From Acidimicrobiaceae bacterium (GTDB taxonomy: Bacteria; Actinomycetota; Acidimicrobiia; Acidimicrobiales; Aldehydirespiratoraceae): 64,000 bases of DNA. Below the pieces are notes generated by a model, which was not told the origin of the DNA, did not search any database, and saw nothing but the letters and a program-made list of their open reading frames with translations. Location of the stretch: positions 1-64,000 of the forward strand of contig JAPOUM010000022.1 in NCBI GenBank assembly GCA_026708645.1, in the 5' to 3' direction. This document shows, in pieces, positions 37,401 to 46,801 of the stretch. The first letter of the stretch is position 1. Every line of letters starts with the position of its first letter. Made by a program: the position numbers and the translations under genes.

Positions 37401-37589
37401 GTGAGAGTTCATCGAGCCGCAAAGTGTTCATTCCCGCAGCGCGTTCTGGGAGGGCGAAACCCCCGGACTGCTCAGGGTGAGAGTTCGTCGAGCCGCAGAG
37501 AGTTCATTCCCGCTCCCACGGTTCGCCTCCCGCTCGGCGCTTGTGCTTGACGTGAGAGTTCGTCGAGCCGCAGAGTGTTCATTCCCGCA
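37401..37589. repeat. Three copies of the dispersed 38-bp element
   Basis: Copies at 37401-37438, 37477-37514 and 37552-37589 each begin GTGAGAGTTC(A/G)TCGAGCCGC and end GTTCATTCCCGC or AGTTCATTCCCGC. Spacing is 75-76 bp. They fill the 408-bp gap (37352-37759) between the acyl-CoA synthetase and whiB, where I see no gene. Confidence 0.85.
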
Positions 37590-37759
37590 GCTGTCCGCCG
37601 CTACATTCCCGCTCGTCCAGGGCCGCTCGCCGCTGCGGCTTGCTGGCAGCCGCGAGCCGTTGCAGTCCGCAGCAGGGAGTTCGGGCGGCGCGGCCCCTTC
37701 GAGCTGCGCCCGTTTCGCGGCCGTCGCGAGCCGCTGCAGGTCGCAGCTGGGAGTTCGGG

Positions 37760-38098
37760 CTAGCCGGAGCGGCGCATGGCTTGACGGGCACGATCCTCGG
37801 CCACCCGCTTGCGGCCGACGATCGGCGTGGTGGGCGCAAATCCGGCATTGGCGCGTTCGGACTCGCTCTCGCCGCCCCAGAAACCCAGCTCGCGATTGCT
37901 GCGGGCGTATTCGCGGCACGCCTTCAGCACTTCGCACTCTCGGCACAGCGAACGCGCTCTGGCCTCGCGGCGAACTCTGGCCTCGGGACGCTCCGCGAAC
38001 GGCGCGAAGAACAGGCTGCTCTCCCCGACGCAGCGCCCAGAATCCATCCACGACGTAGATCCTGTTGGTGCGGCGGCACCGTCGACAGACTCAAACAT
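37760..38098 (-). CDS. WhiB-family iron-sulfur transcription factor
   Basis: A 112-residue Wbl protein. The four cluster cysteines are Cys23 (DSGRCVG), Cys52 and Cys55 (LCREC) and Cys61 (LKACREYA), followed by the GFWGG turn (72-76) and a short basic tail (VGRKRVAEDRARQAMRRSG). This is the standard C-Xn-C-X2-C-X5-C arrangement of the actinobacterial family, which senses redox or NO and works with sigma factors. ATG at 38098. Two GTATAC-centred sites lie 19-54 bp upstream. Confidence 0.93.
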   Translation of the reverse strand: MFESVDGAAAPTGSTSWMDSGRCVGESSLFFAPFAERPEARVRREARARSLCRECEVLKACREYARSNRELGFWGGESESERANAGFAPTTPIVGRKRVAEDRARQAMRRSG

Positions 38099-38116
38099 GA
38101 ACCAGCAATCTACCAG

Positions 38117-38152
38117 TTGTATACAACATGCGCCAGCCGAATGTATACAACC
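38117..38152. promoter_or_regulatory. Paired GTATAC operator-like sites upstream of whiB
   Basis: A perfect 12-bp palindrome GTTGTATACAAC (38117-38128) and a second TGTATACAAC (38143-38152) form direct repeats 24 bp apart, both followed by NTGC. They lie 19-54 bp upstream of the whiB ATG on the minus strand, where the promoter should be. Confidence 0.5.
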
Positions 38153-38180
38153 TGCCCGAGCCGAACTTCCGGGCGGCCAC

Positions 38181-38450
38181 CACCGGGCGGGCTTCTCCAG
38201 TCGCTCACCACAGGGCGGGGTCACCTGGCCGACGCTCGCATCAGCACTCAAGCCACCAAGCCACAAACTTCCAGCCGACCACCACCTACCAGACACCACC
38301 AACACCCACACAGACCCTCACCAAGCACCGGGCCACAGGCTTCCAGTCGCTCACCACAGGGCGGGGTCACCTGGCCGACGCTCGCATCAGCACTCAGCCA
38401 CCAAGCACCGGGCCGCGGGTTTCCAGTCGCTCACCACAGGGCGGGGTCAC
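38181..38450. repeat. Interspersed ~75-bp direct repeats, three copies
   Basis: Units beginning CACCGGG at 38181, 38326 and 38406 share TCCAGTCGCTCACCACAGGG and CGGGGTCACCTGGCCGACGC (third copy partial after GGGGTCAC). They occupy the gap between whiB and the truncated HNH gene (38153-38430); no gene is seen there. Confidence 0.85.
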
Positions 38451-39327
38451 TGGCTCTGGCCTGATCTCGGCCGCGGTTGCTGGTTCGACTTTCTGTGGAT
38501 GCTGCCTGTGCTCGGACTTGTCCGTTGTCGGGTCCGGCTCTGCCTTCCCGGGTTCTGGCCTCGGTGCTGGTCTGGCTTGTCTTGGTTTCGGGTCGGCCTG
38601 GCCGGGCCGAAGATCGCCCTCGTCGAGTTGGCGGCTCTGGTTCTGGCGGCGGGTCGTCTGCATGAGCCGGCCCGTATCGGGGATTTGTGGCTGTGGCTGT
38701 GTCGCCGGGCGGGTGCAGACTGTGGCTGCCGTCAAGGTGCTTGATGATGCGCCAGTTGTGGTGATGGATATTGTGATGGCAGTTCCAGCAGACCATGATC
38801 AGGTTCTTGATGTTGGTGGCGCCTCCTTGTGAGTAGGGGGTGATGTGATGGGCTTGGCACATGCCTGCGGGCGCCCCGCAATGAAAACAACCGCCATAGG
38901 CGGCGAGCAGAGCCTGCCATTGCGTGTCGGTGACAGTGCGGCGCGACCGGCTGCGCCAGATGGCGTCACCGGCACGGTCATATACCAGCCCGGCCCAGCG
39001 AGCGTTGCACGACAGTTCATCGAGCACCGCCTCCGGCAGTTTCGATCCGTCTGACAACTCGCCGATGAGTTCGCCGGTGGTGTCGTCCACATGGGCCAGC
39101 ACCGTGATGTCAGCAACCCAGCCAGCGCCTGCCCCACCGCTGCTGCTGTAGCCGCCAGTGGCATCCTCACCGTTGTTCGGGTCAGATACTGAGAGGGCGG
39201 CGTCTGCACCGCAGCCGCGACAGGTGTCTGAGCTGCTAGTTCCAGCCCCCTTACCGCCACCGCCCGGACCTGCGCCTCGATCAGTCGATTCGGAAGTGTC
39301 TGCGCTGGCCGCTTTGGGCCGGTCGGT
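38431..39327 (-). pseudogene. Truncated second copy of HNH protein
   Basis: The frame is open from just after a TAG at 39328-39330 to the stop at 38431, without ATG. A GTG at 39102 (VLAHVDDTTGELIGEL) could serve as start and would give 223 residues. From there the HNH half is almost identical to the protein at 2-1426: GELIGELSDGSKLP, SCNARWAGLVYDRAGDAIWR, CFHCGAPAGMCQAHHITPYS, CWNCHHNIHHHNWRI. A short Gly/Ser linker remains upstream, but the DUF222-like N-terminus is missing. Catalytic residues are intact, so an expressed HNH-only fragment is possible; I think a 5'-deleted paralogue is likelier. Confidence 0.75.
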
Positions 39328-39341
39328 CTAGGCTGAGCATC

Positions 39342-39854
39342 ATGGGCACGGATGAGCACGCGACCGGAATGGTCATCGCCGGCGAAGATTACGAAGAACT
39401 GCTGCGATTGATGACCGAACTAAAAGATCTGGCCGAGCCTGGTAGTCATCGAGCGCTTGACGGTTACAACCAGGTGCGGACGGCCGCCAGGCGAGCAATC
39501 GAACTGCTGATCCTTTGCGAATACGAATCACCCGAAGAGGGCAACGGCATCCCTGAGGGCGAGATGCGTGTGACCCCGGTCGAAGTGCGGGCTTTAGAGC
39601 CGTACCGGATCTGGCTTCGCTACGACGACGGAGTGGAAGGCGAAGTGGACTTGTCGGATGTGGCGGGCATGGGGGTTTTCGCTGCCTGGGAGAAACCCGG
39701 ATTCTTCTCTCAGGTCAGAATCGCCCCCGACGGATCAATCGCATGGGGCGACGACTTCGACCTAGACATTTGCAGCGACGCCCTCTACATGGACATCACT
39801 GGACTGACAGTTGAAGACATGTTTCCTAGATGGAAACAAGCCGCCTTTGCCTGA
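39342..39854 (+). CDS. DUF2442-domain protein
   Basis: A 170-residue protein. The C-terminal half, about residues 75-165, matches DUF2442: VTPVEVRALEPYRIWLRYDD, GEVDLSDVAGMGVFAAWEKP, FFSQVRIAPDGSIAWGDDFDLDI and DALYMDI. This domain is often found in two-gene modules with DUF4160 and is suspected to be toxin-antitoxin related; here there is no DUF4160 neighbour. The N-terminal helical part (EDYEELLRLMTELKDLAEPG) is unfamiliar. It marks the left side of the restriction-modification region. Confidence 0.75.
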   Translation: MGTDEHATGMVIAGEDYEELLRLMTELKDLAEPGSHRALDGYNQVRTAARRAIELLILCEYESPEEGNGIPEGEMRVTPVEVRALEPYRIWLRYDDGVEGEVDLSDVAGMGVFAAWEKPGFFSQVRIAPDGSIAWGDDFDLDICSDALYMDITGLTVEDMFPRWKQAAFA

Positions 39855-40149
39855 GATCAGCCGCTTCCATGGAATCGTGATCAGGGTTCACTGGAGAGAC
39901 CACGGCAAGCCTCACTCGCCACCTCAGAATTGCAGCTCTTGGAAGAAGCAGCCGAAGAGATCAAGCAATAATGAAGGCTTATAGGGAGACTCGCGCTCTT
40001 ACCCCGACTCGAACCCGAGGAGCCGGGTTTCCGGGCTCGCCGATGACCCTGCGCCACACAGCCCGCGATGGGATGGTCACCGCCCGCGATCGCAATGATC
40101 ATCTCAGATCGGATATGAGCGTAAAGGCTGTGAGCTAGTCTCCTCAGCG
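39855..40149. other. Intergenic, no gene recognised
   Basis: About 295 bp, less GC-rich than its surroundings, before the restriction gene. A 93-codon minus-strand frame exists but does not resemble protein. A TTCGAGTC string (minus strand, near 40005) was examined as a tRNA T-arm and does not form the required stem. Confidence 0.4.
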
Positions 40150-43100
40150 ATGCTTCCAGCACAGTTTGATCCGGCTGTGGATCCGATCCTGTGCTCGCCC
40201 TACGCCGAGCCCGACAAGCACTGGGAACTCGACGCGGCGGGACGGGCGATGTCCGGCGTGAAGCCTAAAGACGGCAGGCGCGCCTCAGCGCTGCTTCGTC
40301 CCGTCCCCGACGACCACAAAACGGCCCAACTCGCGATGGACATGGAGACAGTGGTGGGCAACGAGGCGGTGGAGGCGATCCGTCACCGCGTCGGTGAGTG
40401 GCGTTCGGAGGGCTATCCGGGCACAACCTCGATCACCCGCAAACTGCTGGCGCACTGGGCCGAAGACGACTCGCACCGACAGCACCGTCCCTTCTTCGCC
40501 CAGCGCGAGGCCATCGAGACGTTGATATGGCTTCGAGAGGCCGCTCGACGCGACGCCCCCGAGCGCCGGCGCATAGAAGAGCAGGCCCGCTCGGTCAACG
40601 ACGGTCTCGTGCGCTATTGCTCCAAGATGGCGACCGGCACCGGGAAGACGGCGGTCATGGGAATGCTGATCGCCTGGCAGACCCTCAACGCAGTCCGCAC
40701 CCGACGACAGCGCTCTCTGCGGCATTCCAGCAGGTTTCTGGTGCTGGCCCCAGGCCTGACGGTGCGTGACCGCCTCGCAGTGCTGGCACCTTCACATCCC
40801 GAGAACATCTACCGGGATCTCGGCCTGGTGCCAGGGAACCTTTTCCACGACCTGAACGCGGCTCAGGTGGAAATCGTGAACTGGCAGGCGTTTCGCCGCC
40901 GCGACCCCAGCGAAGCGACCGGCGCGCAGAAAGCATTACTCGGCTCGCAGCGTGTCGAGCAGACCGAAACGCAGGAGGCGATGATGCGTCGAGTTGTCGC
41001 CGGCCTGCTGCAAGCTGGGAGCGCGCCCGGCGATCTAGTAGTGATCAACGACGAAGCCCATCACTGCTACCTGCCTCAGACCACCGCGAATCTCTCGACC
41101 GAAGAGAAGGACTCCGACAAGATCGCTGCGGTGTGGTTCAACGCGGTTCGTGCGCTGCGCGACATGGGCGCGCTCGGCAAACTCGATGCCGACGGCGCTC
41201 AAGCTTCACCTGTCTACGACTTCTCGGCGACACCGATGTGGCTCGCGCGCGCCAACCGTGGCGAGTCTCCGATGTTCGAGTGGGTGACCTCTGACTTCTC
41301 TTTGATGGACGCCATCGAATCAGGGCTGGTGAAGGTGCCCCGAGTGCCTGTCGACGACGACACCGACACTGCCTCGACTGCGTGGCGGCGCCTCTACGAA
41401 GCAACGCAGCGCAAGAAACTCCCCAAACGGAGCACCGAACCGACAATCACTCTTCCCGAGCCTCTGGAAGGGGCACTGACGGCATCTGTGCGCGAATGGC
41501 GCAATACGTTCGAGCGGACCGACGGCCGCCAGCCAACACCGCCTGTGATGATCGTGGTGGCCAACACCGTCGCCAACGCTGAAGCCCTCTACGAGCACAT
41601 CGCCGGCTACGAGACACCTGACGGTCGGCTGTTCGAGGGCCGCTTCGATGAGTTCTCCAACGTGACAGCAGGTGTCGAGGGCTCGGCGCCCAGGTGGAGG
41701 ACGGCGCCCCGCACGCTGCTGGTGCATTCGCGCCTCGACGATGATGATGCCGTGGGCGCGCGGTTCTCGAAGCTGCTGCGCGAGCAAGCAGCCCGCATGG
41801 GCGAAGAAGCTCCCGCCGACGCCGTGCGCGAAGCCCTCAACACGGTCGGCAAGAGCGGTCGTCTCGGCGCCGGAGTGCGCTGCGTGGTGTCGGTGTCGAT
41901 GTTGACCGAGGGCTGGGATGCCCGAACCGTCACCCAGATTCTCGGCTTTCGGGCGTTCTCGTCGCAGCTGCTTTGTGAGCAGGTCACCGGACGGGCACTT
42001 CGTCGCACTTCCTACGATTCGTTCCGCGACGAGCCCGACAAGAAGGGTCTTCTTGCGCCGGAGTACGCCGAGGTTCTGGGCATCCCCTTCGAGTTCATGC
42101 CGGCTCGAGGTGCCGGGCCAAGCCCAAAACCTCCATCTCGATCCGAGGTTGAAACCGTGCCGGGCCGTTCGAGCCTGAGAATCATCTGGCCCCAAGTGAT
42201 GGACTATCTGACCGTGGCCGGCGCCTCAGGATTTCGGCTCGACCCTGAGCGCGTCGTGCCTGCGGCGCTCAGCGCCGACGCCGAGGCCGAGATCGTAGAG
42301 GTCGCCGGAGTTTCGGGCGAGATCGGTCTGATGTCAACCGACGAGGATCAGCGCGACAAAGCCGCACGAATGCGCTGCGCAGCCGAGATCGCCAACCTAC
42401 TAACCGCCGGCAGTGACGAAGCGCCTCAGTCGGGCATCGAAGCACGGACGCCTCAACCGACGGGCCTTCGCGACGGCGGGCGTGCCGCACTGTTTGCTTC
42501 GGCCTTCCAGGCAGTCGGCGACTGGCTCGCCCATCCAGACGTGGACTGCGAGCGGGCCGCGGTGCTGCTGCGTCACCGCGAAAAGCGCAACCACTACAAT
42601 GATCTGATCGCCGCTTGTCGTTTCGCGCCCAAGACCCCCCCCCCCGGCGGATTGCCTCGCTCGGTTCGCCTGCCTTCAGCGACACAGCAGACGTGCATTT
42701 CTGGACCACGCTGCAGCACATCCACGAATGCGAGCGCAGCGAACTGTCGCACGCGGCGTGCCACTCACGCCGTGAACTCGACTGTGCCCAGATACTCGAC
42801 AAGCACCCTGCTGTAATCGCCTGGGTTCGCAACTTCAGCATCGGCTGGAGTCTGCCGTACCACTTCAACGGAGCGTGGAGGGATTATCAGCCTGACTTCG
42901 TCGCGCGTCTCAGCAACAGACTGAACGTGATCATCGAATGCAAGGGCGTGGTCGACGACAAGGCTTTGGCCGCCGAGGCATGGACTCGCGACCATTGGAT
43001 CCCGGCGGTGGAGGGGACGGCGCAGCTTCCAGACGAACTGCGCTGCTGGGCCTACGAGGTGATAACCGAAGCCAGGCATCTCCCCAAACGCCTGGGAGAC

Positions 43101-43190
43101 CTGGCAAAGCAACCACCCACAACGGGCGGCGGACGGGCAGATGAGCCGGCCCTGTACGCTGTCCGTAGCAATCCGGGCCGGCGGCGGTGA
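40150..43190 (+). CDS. Type III-like restriction subunit (helicase-nuclease), frameshifted at C11 tract
   Basis: The first frame runs 40150-42816. It holds SF2 helicase motifs: ATGTGKT (161-167), DEAH (301-304), FSATPMW, LTEGWD and QVTGRALRRTSY. At an 11-C tract (42635-42645) homology moves to the frame that ends at 43190: SDTADVHFWTTLQHIHECER, then a PD-(D/E)xK nuclease site in YQPDFVARL and VIIECKG. Without correction the product loses its nuclease and ends in about 55 junk residues. A tract of 12 or 9 C would join the frames into about 1,013 residues. This is the Res-like partner of the methyltransferase that overlaps its end (GTGA at 43187). Type III Res is the best family match. Confidence 0.85.
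42635..42645 (+). repeat. C11 homopolymer at the restriction-gene frameshift
   Basis: Eleven consecutive C between AAGA and GGCGG. It is the point where protein similarity changes frame. Such tracts mutate by slippage, and are also prone to assembly error. Confidence 0.95.
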
Positions 43191-45928
43191 GCGCGGCGCA
43201 ACAACCCGGCGCCTACGAGCACGCATCGGCGTCGCGGGCCAACCAGCCCACATCGGAGACCGCGCCGCTGATGTCCGATCATGACCGGGCGCCGACGCCG
43301 TTCAAGGCTGCCCGACAACTTCCCGAATCGGTCGCTCGCGTCTATGAGGCCGCCGTGCAGCGCACTGACGTGGACCTAGATCGCGATCTGTGTGCACATC
43401 CACTCCTGGCCTGGGACCGTGGAGGCGCCACCTCCAAGCTCAACGGCGACACAGCTGACGATACCAACCACGACTTCGCCGGAGTTCCTTTATACACCCG
43501 CGAGAAAGTGACCCCGGCGCTGCTAATGGAACAGCTGCGGCGCCGGGGCAGTGCTTCGCCTCTGCAGTTCGACTTCGACGGGCTGACCGTAGAAGGCGCG
43601 GAGCTGGAGTGGTATCGGCATTCTGGACATTGGCAGAACCGGCTGATCCACGGCGACTCCTCGGCGGTGATGCAATCGCTGATCGCAAAGGACGGCCTGC
43701 GCTCGCGGGTGCAAATGATCTATTTCGATCCGCCTTACGGCCAAAATTTCAAATCGAACTTCCAGACCGACGTGGCCAAGCTGGAGACGCCTGAGAAGCT
43801 CGGTGGCCTGCCTGCAGGCGATACTGCCCCGCTGAGAGCCTTCCGCGACAGCTACCGCAACGGCATCCACTCGTACCTTGACGGCATCCATGAACGCGCC
43901 GTGTTGGCTAGAGAGTTGCTGACCGATTCGGGATCGTTGTTCGTTCAGATCGGCGACCTCAACGTCCACCGCCTCGCTCTAGTCCTCGACGAAGTCTTCG
44001 GCCCCGAGAACCGAGTGGCCACAATCACTTGGCGCTCAACCGGTGGCTCTTCAAGCCGAACTATACCCGAGAGTGCCTCTTACGTTCTTTGGTACGCTAA
44101 AGATAAACGCAGATGCAAGTACAACCAAATCTACGGCAAGGACAGCTTGAGCGCAGCCGTTGAACACTTCGGATCTTACTCAATGCTTGAGGCACCGGAT
44201 GGCTCTTATGCACGTCCAACAAAAAAGGAGAAGGAGGCTCCTGACGGAATCGAAGCGGGGCTGAGGTGGTTCTCTCGCTTACCGCTGACCTCCATGGGAT
44301 CATCAACCACTGGACGCACCCGCTGGGTTAGATTCAACGGCAAGGACTACTACTGTGGAGACGGACGACAATGGCGCGTCTCCGTCCATGACGGAGACGC
44401 ACCAGTGTGCGCCCCTGGGACGGACGACAATGGCGCGCTTCCGGCGGCAATGCCGCCGTGTCCCGACGACGAACCTTGCGGCCTTTGCTGGCTTGGCTGG
44501 TCAGGCCGACTATACGGAGGCAAGTCCTTGCTTGAATGGAAACTCTATTTCTCAGAATTTCCAGGCAGGCGAATCGACAACGTCTGGACAACCAGGCGGC
44601 GTCCTTCACGAAAGCGCTATGTCGTTCAAGTAGCTGACTCAATCATTGAACGCTGCATGTTGATGACCACCGATCCCGGTGATCTAGTACTGGACCCGAC
44701 TTGCGGGTCTGGCGTGACTGCGGACGTGGCCGAAGAGTGGGGACGGCGCTGGGTCACGATCGACGTTTCGCGCGTCGCTGTCGCCGTGGCTCGCCAGCAT
44801 CTAGCCACCTCCGCCTACCGGTGGCATCGCACCCTTGACGACGGCAATGACCCTGCTGCCGGTTTCGAATGCAAGACGATGCGAAGAATCTCAGCCGGGC
44901 GGCTCGCCGATCCTCACACCGACTGGAACCATCCCGACAATGTGATCCGTATCGTCGATCAGACCAATGTTGAAACCAAGCGGGTCCGCCTATGCAGCCC
45001 GTTCACAGTGGAGTCGCATTCGCCGTTCTCGTATCTGCCTTTCAGCACCGAAGCCGACGATGACACCGGCTCAACGCTCGCCGCAGAGACGACGGGTCTC
45101 GCCGCGGCCGATACCGAGCAGACAGTGATCGACGCCCTCTACCGTTCACCTGTCTGCGACTCCTCGGGCCGCATCCTGCTTGAAGTCGTTGATCATGAGC
45201 GCTGGCCCTCGGCGCGTCTCGCCACTCACGGCGTGACCTGCGCACGTCCGGGTCGTGACACCGAGATCACCGCCGCACTGATGCTCGCCGCGCCCGATGC
45301 CACCGTCACTGCTGAACTCGTGCGGCGTGCCGCTGTCGAAGCGTCGCAGAACCTGCCTGGATGCCGAGACCTGATCGCTGTCGGCTTTGCGTTCGATCCC
45401 GACGTGTCGACGGCGGTGGGCTCAGTGACCGTTCACCGAGTGGTCGGCTCCAAAGATCTGCAGATACCCGAGCTGTCCAAGAACGCCGACGGCGGCACTT
45501 TCACGCTGCTCGGCGAGCCCGATTGCGAAGTGCGTCGCACCAGCGACGGCGAGGGGCTGGTGGTGCGTCTCAACGGCTGTGACACCTATGACCCCAGCGA
45601 CGGCACTGTGCGCGAGACCAAAACCTCAGACATTGACTGCTGGATGATCGACACGAACCACGACTCGCTGTCGTTCATCGCCCGGCTCACCTACTTTCCC
45701 AACGGAGTGCGCAACCGAAGCGGTTTGCGCGCCGCCATGAAGAGCATGGCGAAGGACTTGGACCCTGATGCCGAGGCCAACCTCACGTCGCTGCTGTCGC
45801 AGCCGTTCGATGTCCCCGCCGACGGGCGCCCGGTGGCCGTGAAGGCCATCACCAGAACCGGCGCTGAGATGAACGTTGTGATCCATCCCGAAGATTGGCT
45901 GGCGCCCGGCGACGACATCCGAGACTGA
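43187..45928 (+). CDS. Type III-like adenine-specific DNA methyltransferase (Mod)
   Basis: A 913-residue beta-class enzyme: catalytic motif IV is MIYFDPPYG (DPPYG at 181-185), target-recognition region about residues 280-480, then motif I as LDPTCGSGV (about 502-510) and VTIDVSRVAVAVARQHL. The C-terminal 350 residues are a long domain of unknown role typical of this large Mod group. The DNA for the target-recognition part (about 44050-44640) is visibly less GC-rich, with A-rich runs such as AAAAAAGGAGAAGG, and contains a duplicated GGACGACAATGGCGCG. GTG start overlaps the restriction gene stop, so both are one operon. Confidence 0.9.
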   Translation: MSAAQQPGAYEHASASRANQPTSETAPLMSDHDRAPTPFKAARQLPESVARVYEAAVQRTDVDLDRDLCAHPLLAWDRGGATSKLNGDTADDTNHDFAGVPLYTREKVTPALLMEQLRRRGSASPLQFDFDGLTVEGAELEWYRHSGHWQNRLIHGDSSAVMQSLIAKDGLRSRVQMIYFDPPYGQNFKSNFQTDVAKLETPEKLGGLPAGDTAPLRAFRDSYRNGIHSYLDGIHERAVLARELLTDSGSLFVQIGDLNVHRLALVLDEVFGPENRVATITWRSTGGSSSRTIPESASYVLWYAKDKRRCKYNQIYGKDSLSAAVEHFGSYSMLEAPDGSYARPTKKEKEAPDGIEAGLRWFSRLPLTSMGSSTTGRTRWVRFNGKDYYCGDGRQWRVSVHDGDAPVCAPGTDDNGALPAAMPPCPDDEPCGLCWLGWSGRLYGGKSLLEWKLYFSEFPGRRIDNVWTTRRRPSRKRYVVQVADSIIERCMLMTTDPGDLVLDPTCGSGVTADVAEEWGRRWVTIDVSRVAVAVARQHLATSAYRWHRTLDDGNDPAAGFECKTMRRISAGRLADPHTDWNHPDNVIRIVDQTNVETKRVRLCSPFTVESHSPFSYLPFSTEADDDTGSTLAAETTGLAAADTEQTVIDALYRSPVCDSSGRILLEVVDHERWPSARLATHGVTCARPGRDTEITAALMLAAPDATVTAELVRRAAVEASQNLPGCRDLIAVGFAFDPDVSTAVGSVTVHRVVGSKDLQIPELSKNADGGTFTLLGEPDCEVRRTSDGEGLVVRLNGCDTYDPSDGTVRETKTSDIDCWMIDTNHDSLSFIARLTYFPNGVRNRSGLRAAMKSMAKDLDPDAEANLTSLLSQPFDVPADGRPVAVKAITRTGAEMNVVIHPEDWLAPGDDIRD

Positions 45929-46033
45929 GGTCGTCGCTTGCGGCCACGCTCCACGTCTACACGACACGCCTCGCGCTGTAGCGGCTGGATCGGCTAAACT
46001 TTGTGCAGGTTGACATGAAAGGCGTGTCTTGAA

Positions 46034-46618
46034 ATGACAGTAACCGAAAAAAGCAGAATGCCTTCGGCGGCTGCACCGGATTTGCTTACTGCTGACGATC
46101 TGCTTCGCCTCCACAGCCAAGGCGTCAGAGGCGAACTCGTTCGAGGGTTGCTGCACGAGACCATGAGTTCAGGGATTCGGCACGGCAAGATCGCTGTGCG
46201 GCTCAGTGCCAAGCTGTTCAACTTCGTAGAGCCGCGCAGGCTCGGAACGCTGGTGGGTTCGGACTCGGGCGTGTGGCTCGAACGCGACCCCGACACGGTT
46301 CGCGAACCCGACCTCGCATTCTTCTCAGCCGAGGTCATGCCGCTCGACGCCGACATTCCCGGCTACGCCGAAGTGACGCCCGTGCTTGTGGCGGAGATAC
46401 GTTCGCCTTCTGACAGTCTCCGCCATGCCGCTGAGCGGGCCGCCATGTGGCTCAGCCACGGCGTGAGCCTCGTATGGATCGTGCATCCCGAAACTCGAAG
46501 CGTCGACGTCCACCGTGCCGGTCGTCCAGTGAGCGTCATCGCGGACAACGGCACCCTCGACGGCGGCGAAGTGCTCGAAGGCTTCAGCTGTAATCTCGCA
46601 GAAATCTTCGACGCGTAG
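46034..46618 (+). CDS. Uma2-family (DUF820) putative nuclease
   Basis: A 194-residue PD-(D/E)xK-fold protein. Landmarks: LLTADDLLRLHSQGVRGELV, RHGKIAVRLSAKLFNFV, REPDLAFFSA (first Asp), PVLVAEIRSPSDSLRH (E-I-R in place of ExK-like ExxSP), AMWLSHGVSLVWIVHPETRS and a short C-terminal strand. Uma2 proteins are abundant in cyanobacteria and some actinobacteria; function is unproven. ATG 46034. Standing alone, it closes the restriction-modification region. The family-typical length (about 190) suggests an intact gene. Confidence 0.85.
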   Translation: MTVTEKSRMPSAAAPDLLTADDLLRLHSQGVRGELVRGLLHETMSSGIRHGKIAVRLSAKLFNFVEPRRLGTLVGSDSGVWLERDPDTVREPDLAFFSAEVMPLDADIPGYAEVTPVLVAEIRSPSDSLRHAAERAAMWLSHGVSLVWIVHPETRSVDVHRAGRPVSVIADNGTLDGGEVLEGFSCNLAEIFDA

Positions 46619-46672
46619 CCGCTGTCGGCCCAACCCGCTGCCGGTCAAGTCCGCTGTCGGCCCAACCCGCTG
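46619..46672. repeat. 22-bp direct repeat
   Basis: CCGCTGTCGGCCCAACCCGC(TG) at 46619-46640 and 46651-46672, with a half copy following. Between the Uma2 gene and thiolase. Confidence 0.8.
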
Positions 46673-46801
46673 TCGGCAGAATGAGCCTGAGAGAATCCTG
46701 CTGCGATCATGCGAACGCTCACCGCCCGGCTACAGGTCCGCCGCATAGCATTAGCATCTGAGCTTCGCATCCGAAATGATCCAGGATGAAGGAGTCTGAG
46801 A

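Noticed and set aside
39990..40015. Possible tRNA (GGTTCGAGTC on the minus strand)
   Set aside because: The bases flanking the TTCGAGT loop do not form a five-pair T stem, and no acceptor or anticodon arm could be drawn. A similar string at 21165-21180 lies inside the DprA-like gene.
39881..40162. 93-codon minus-strand frame before the restriction gene
   Set aside because: It overlaps the restriction start, has no ribosome site or recognisable feature, and its second half is Ser-rich noise.
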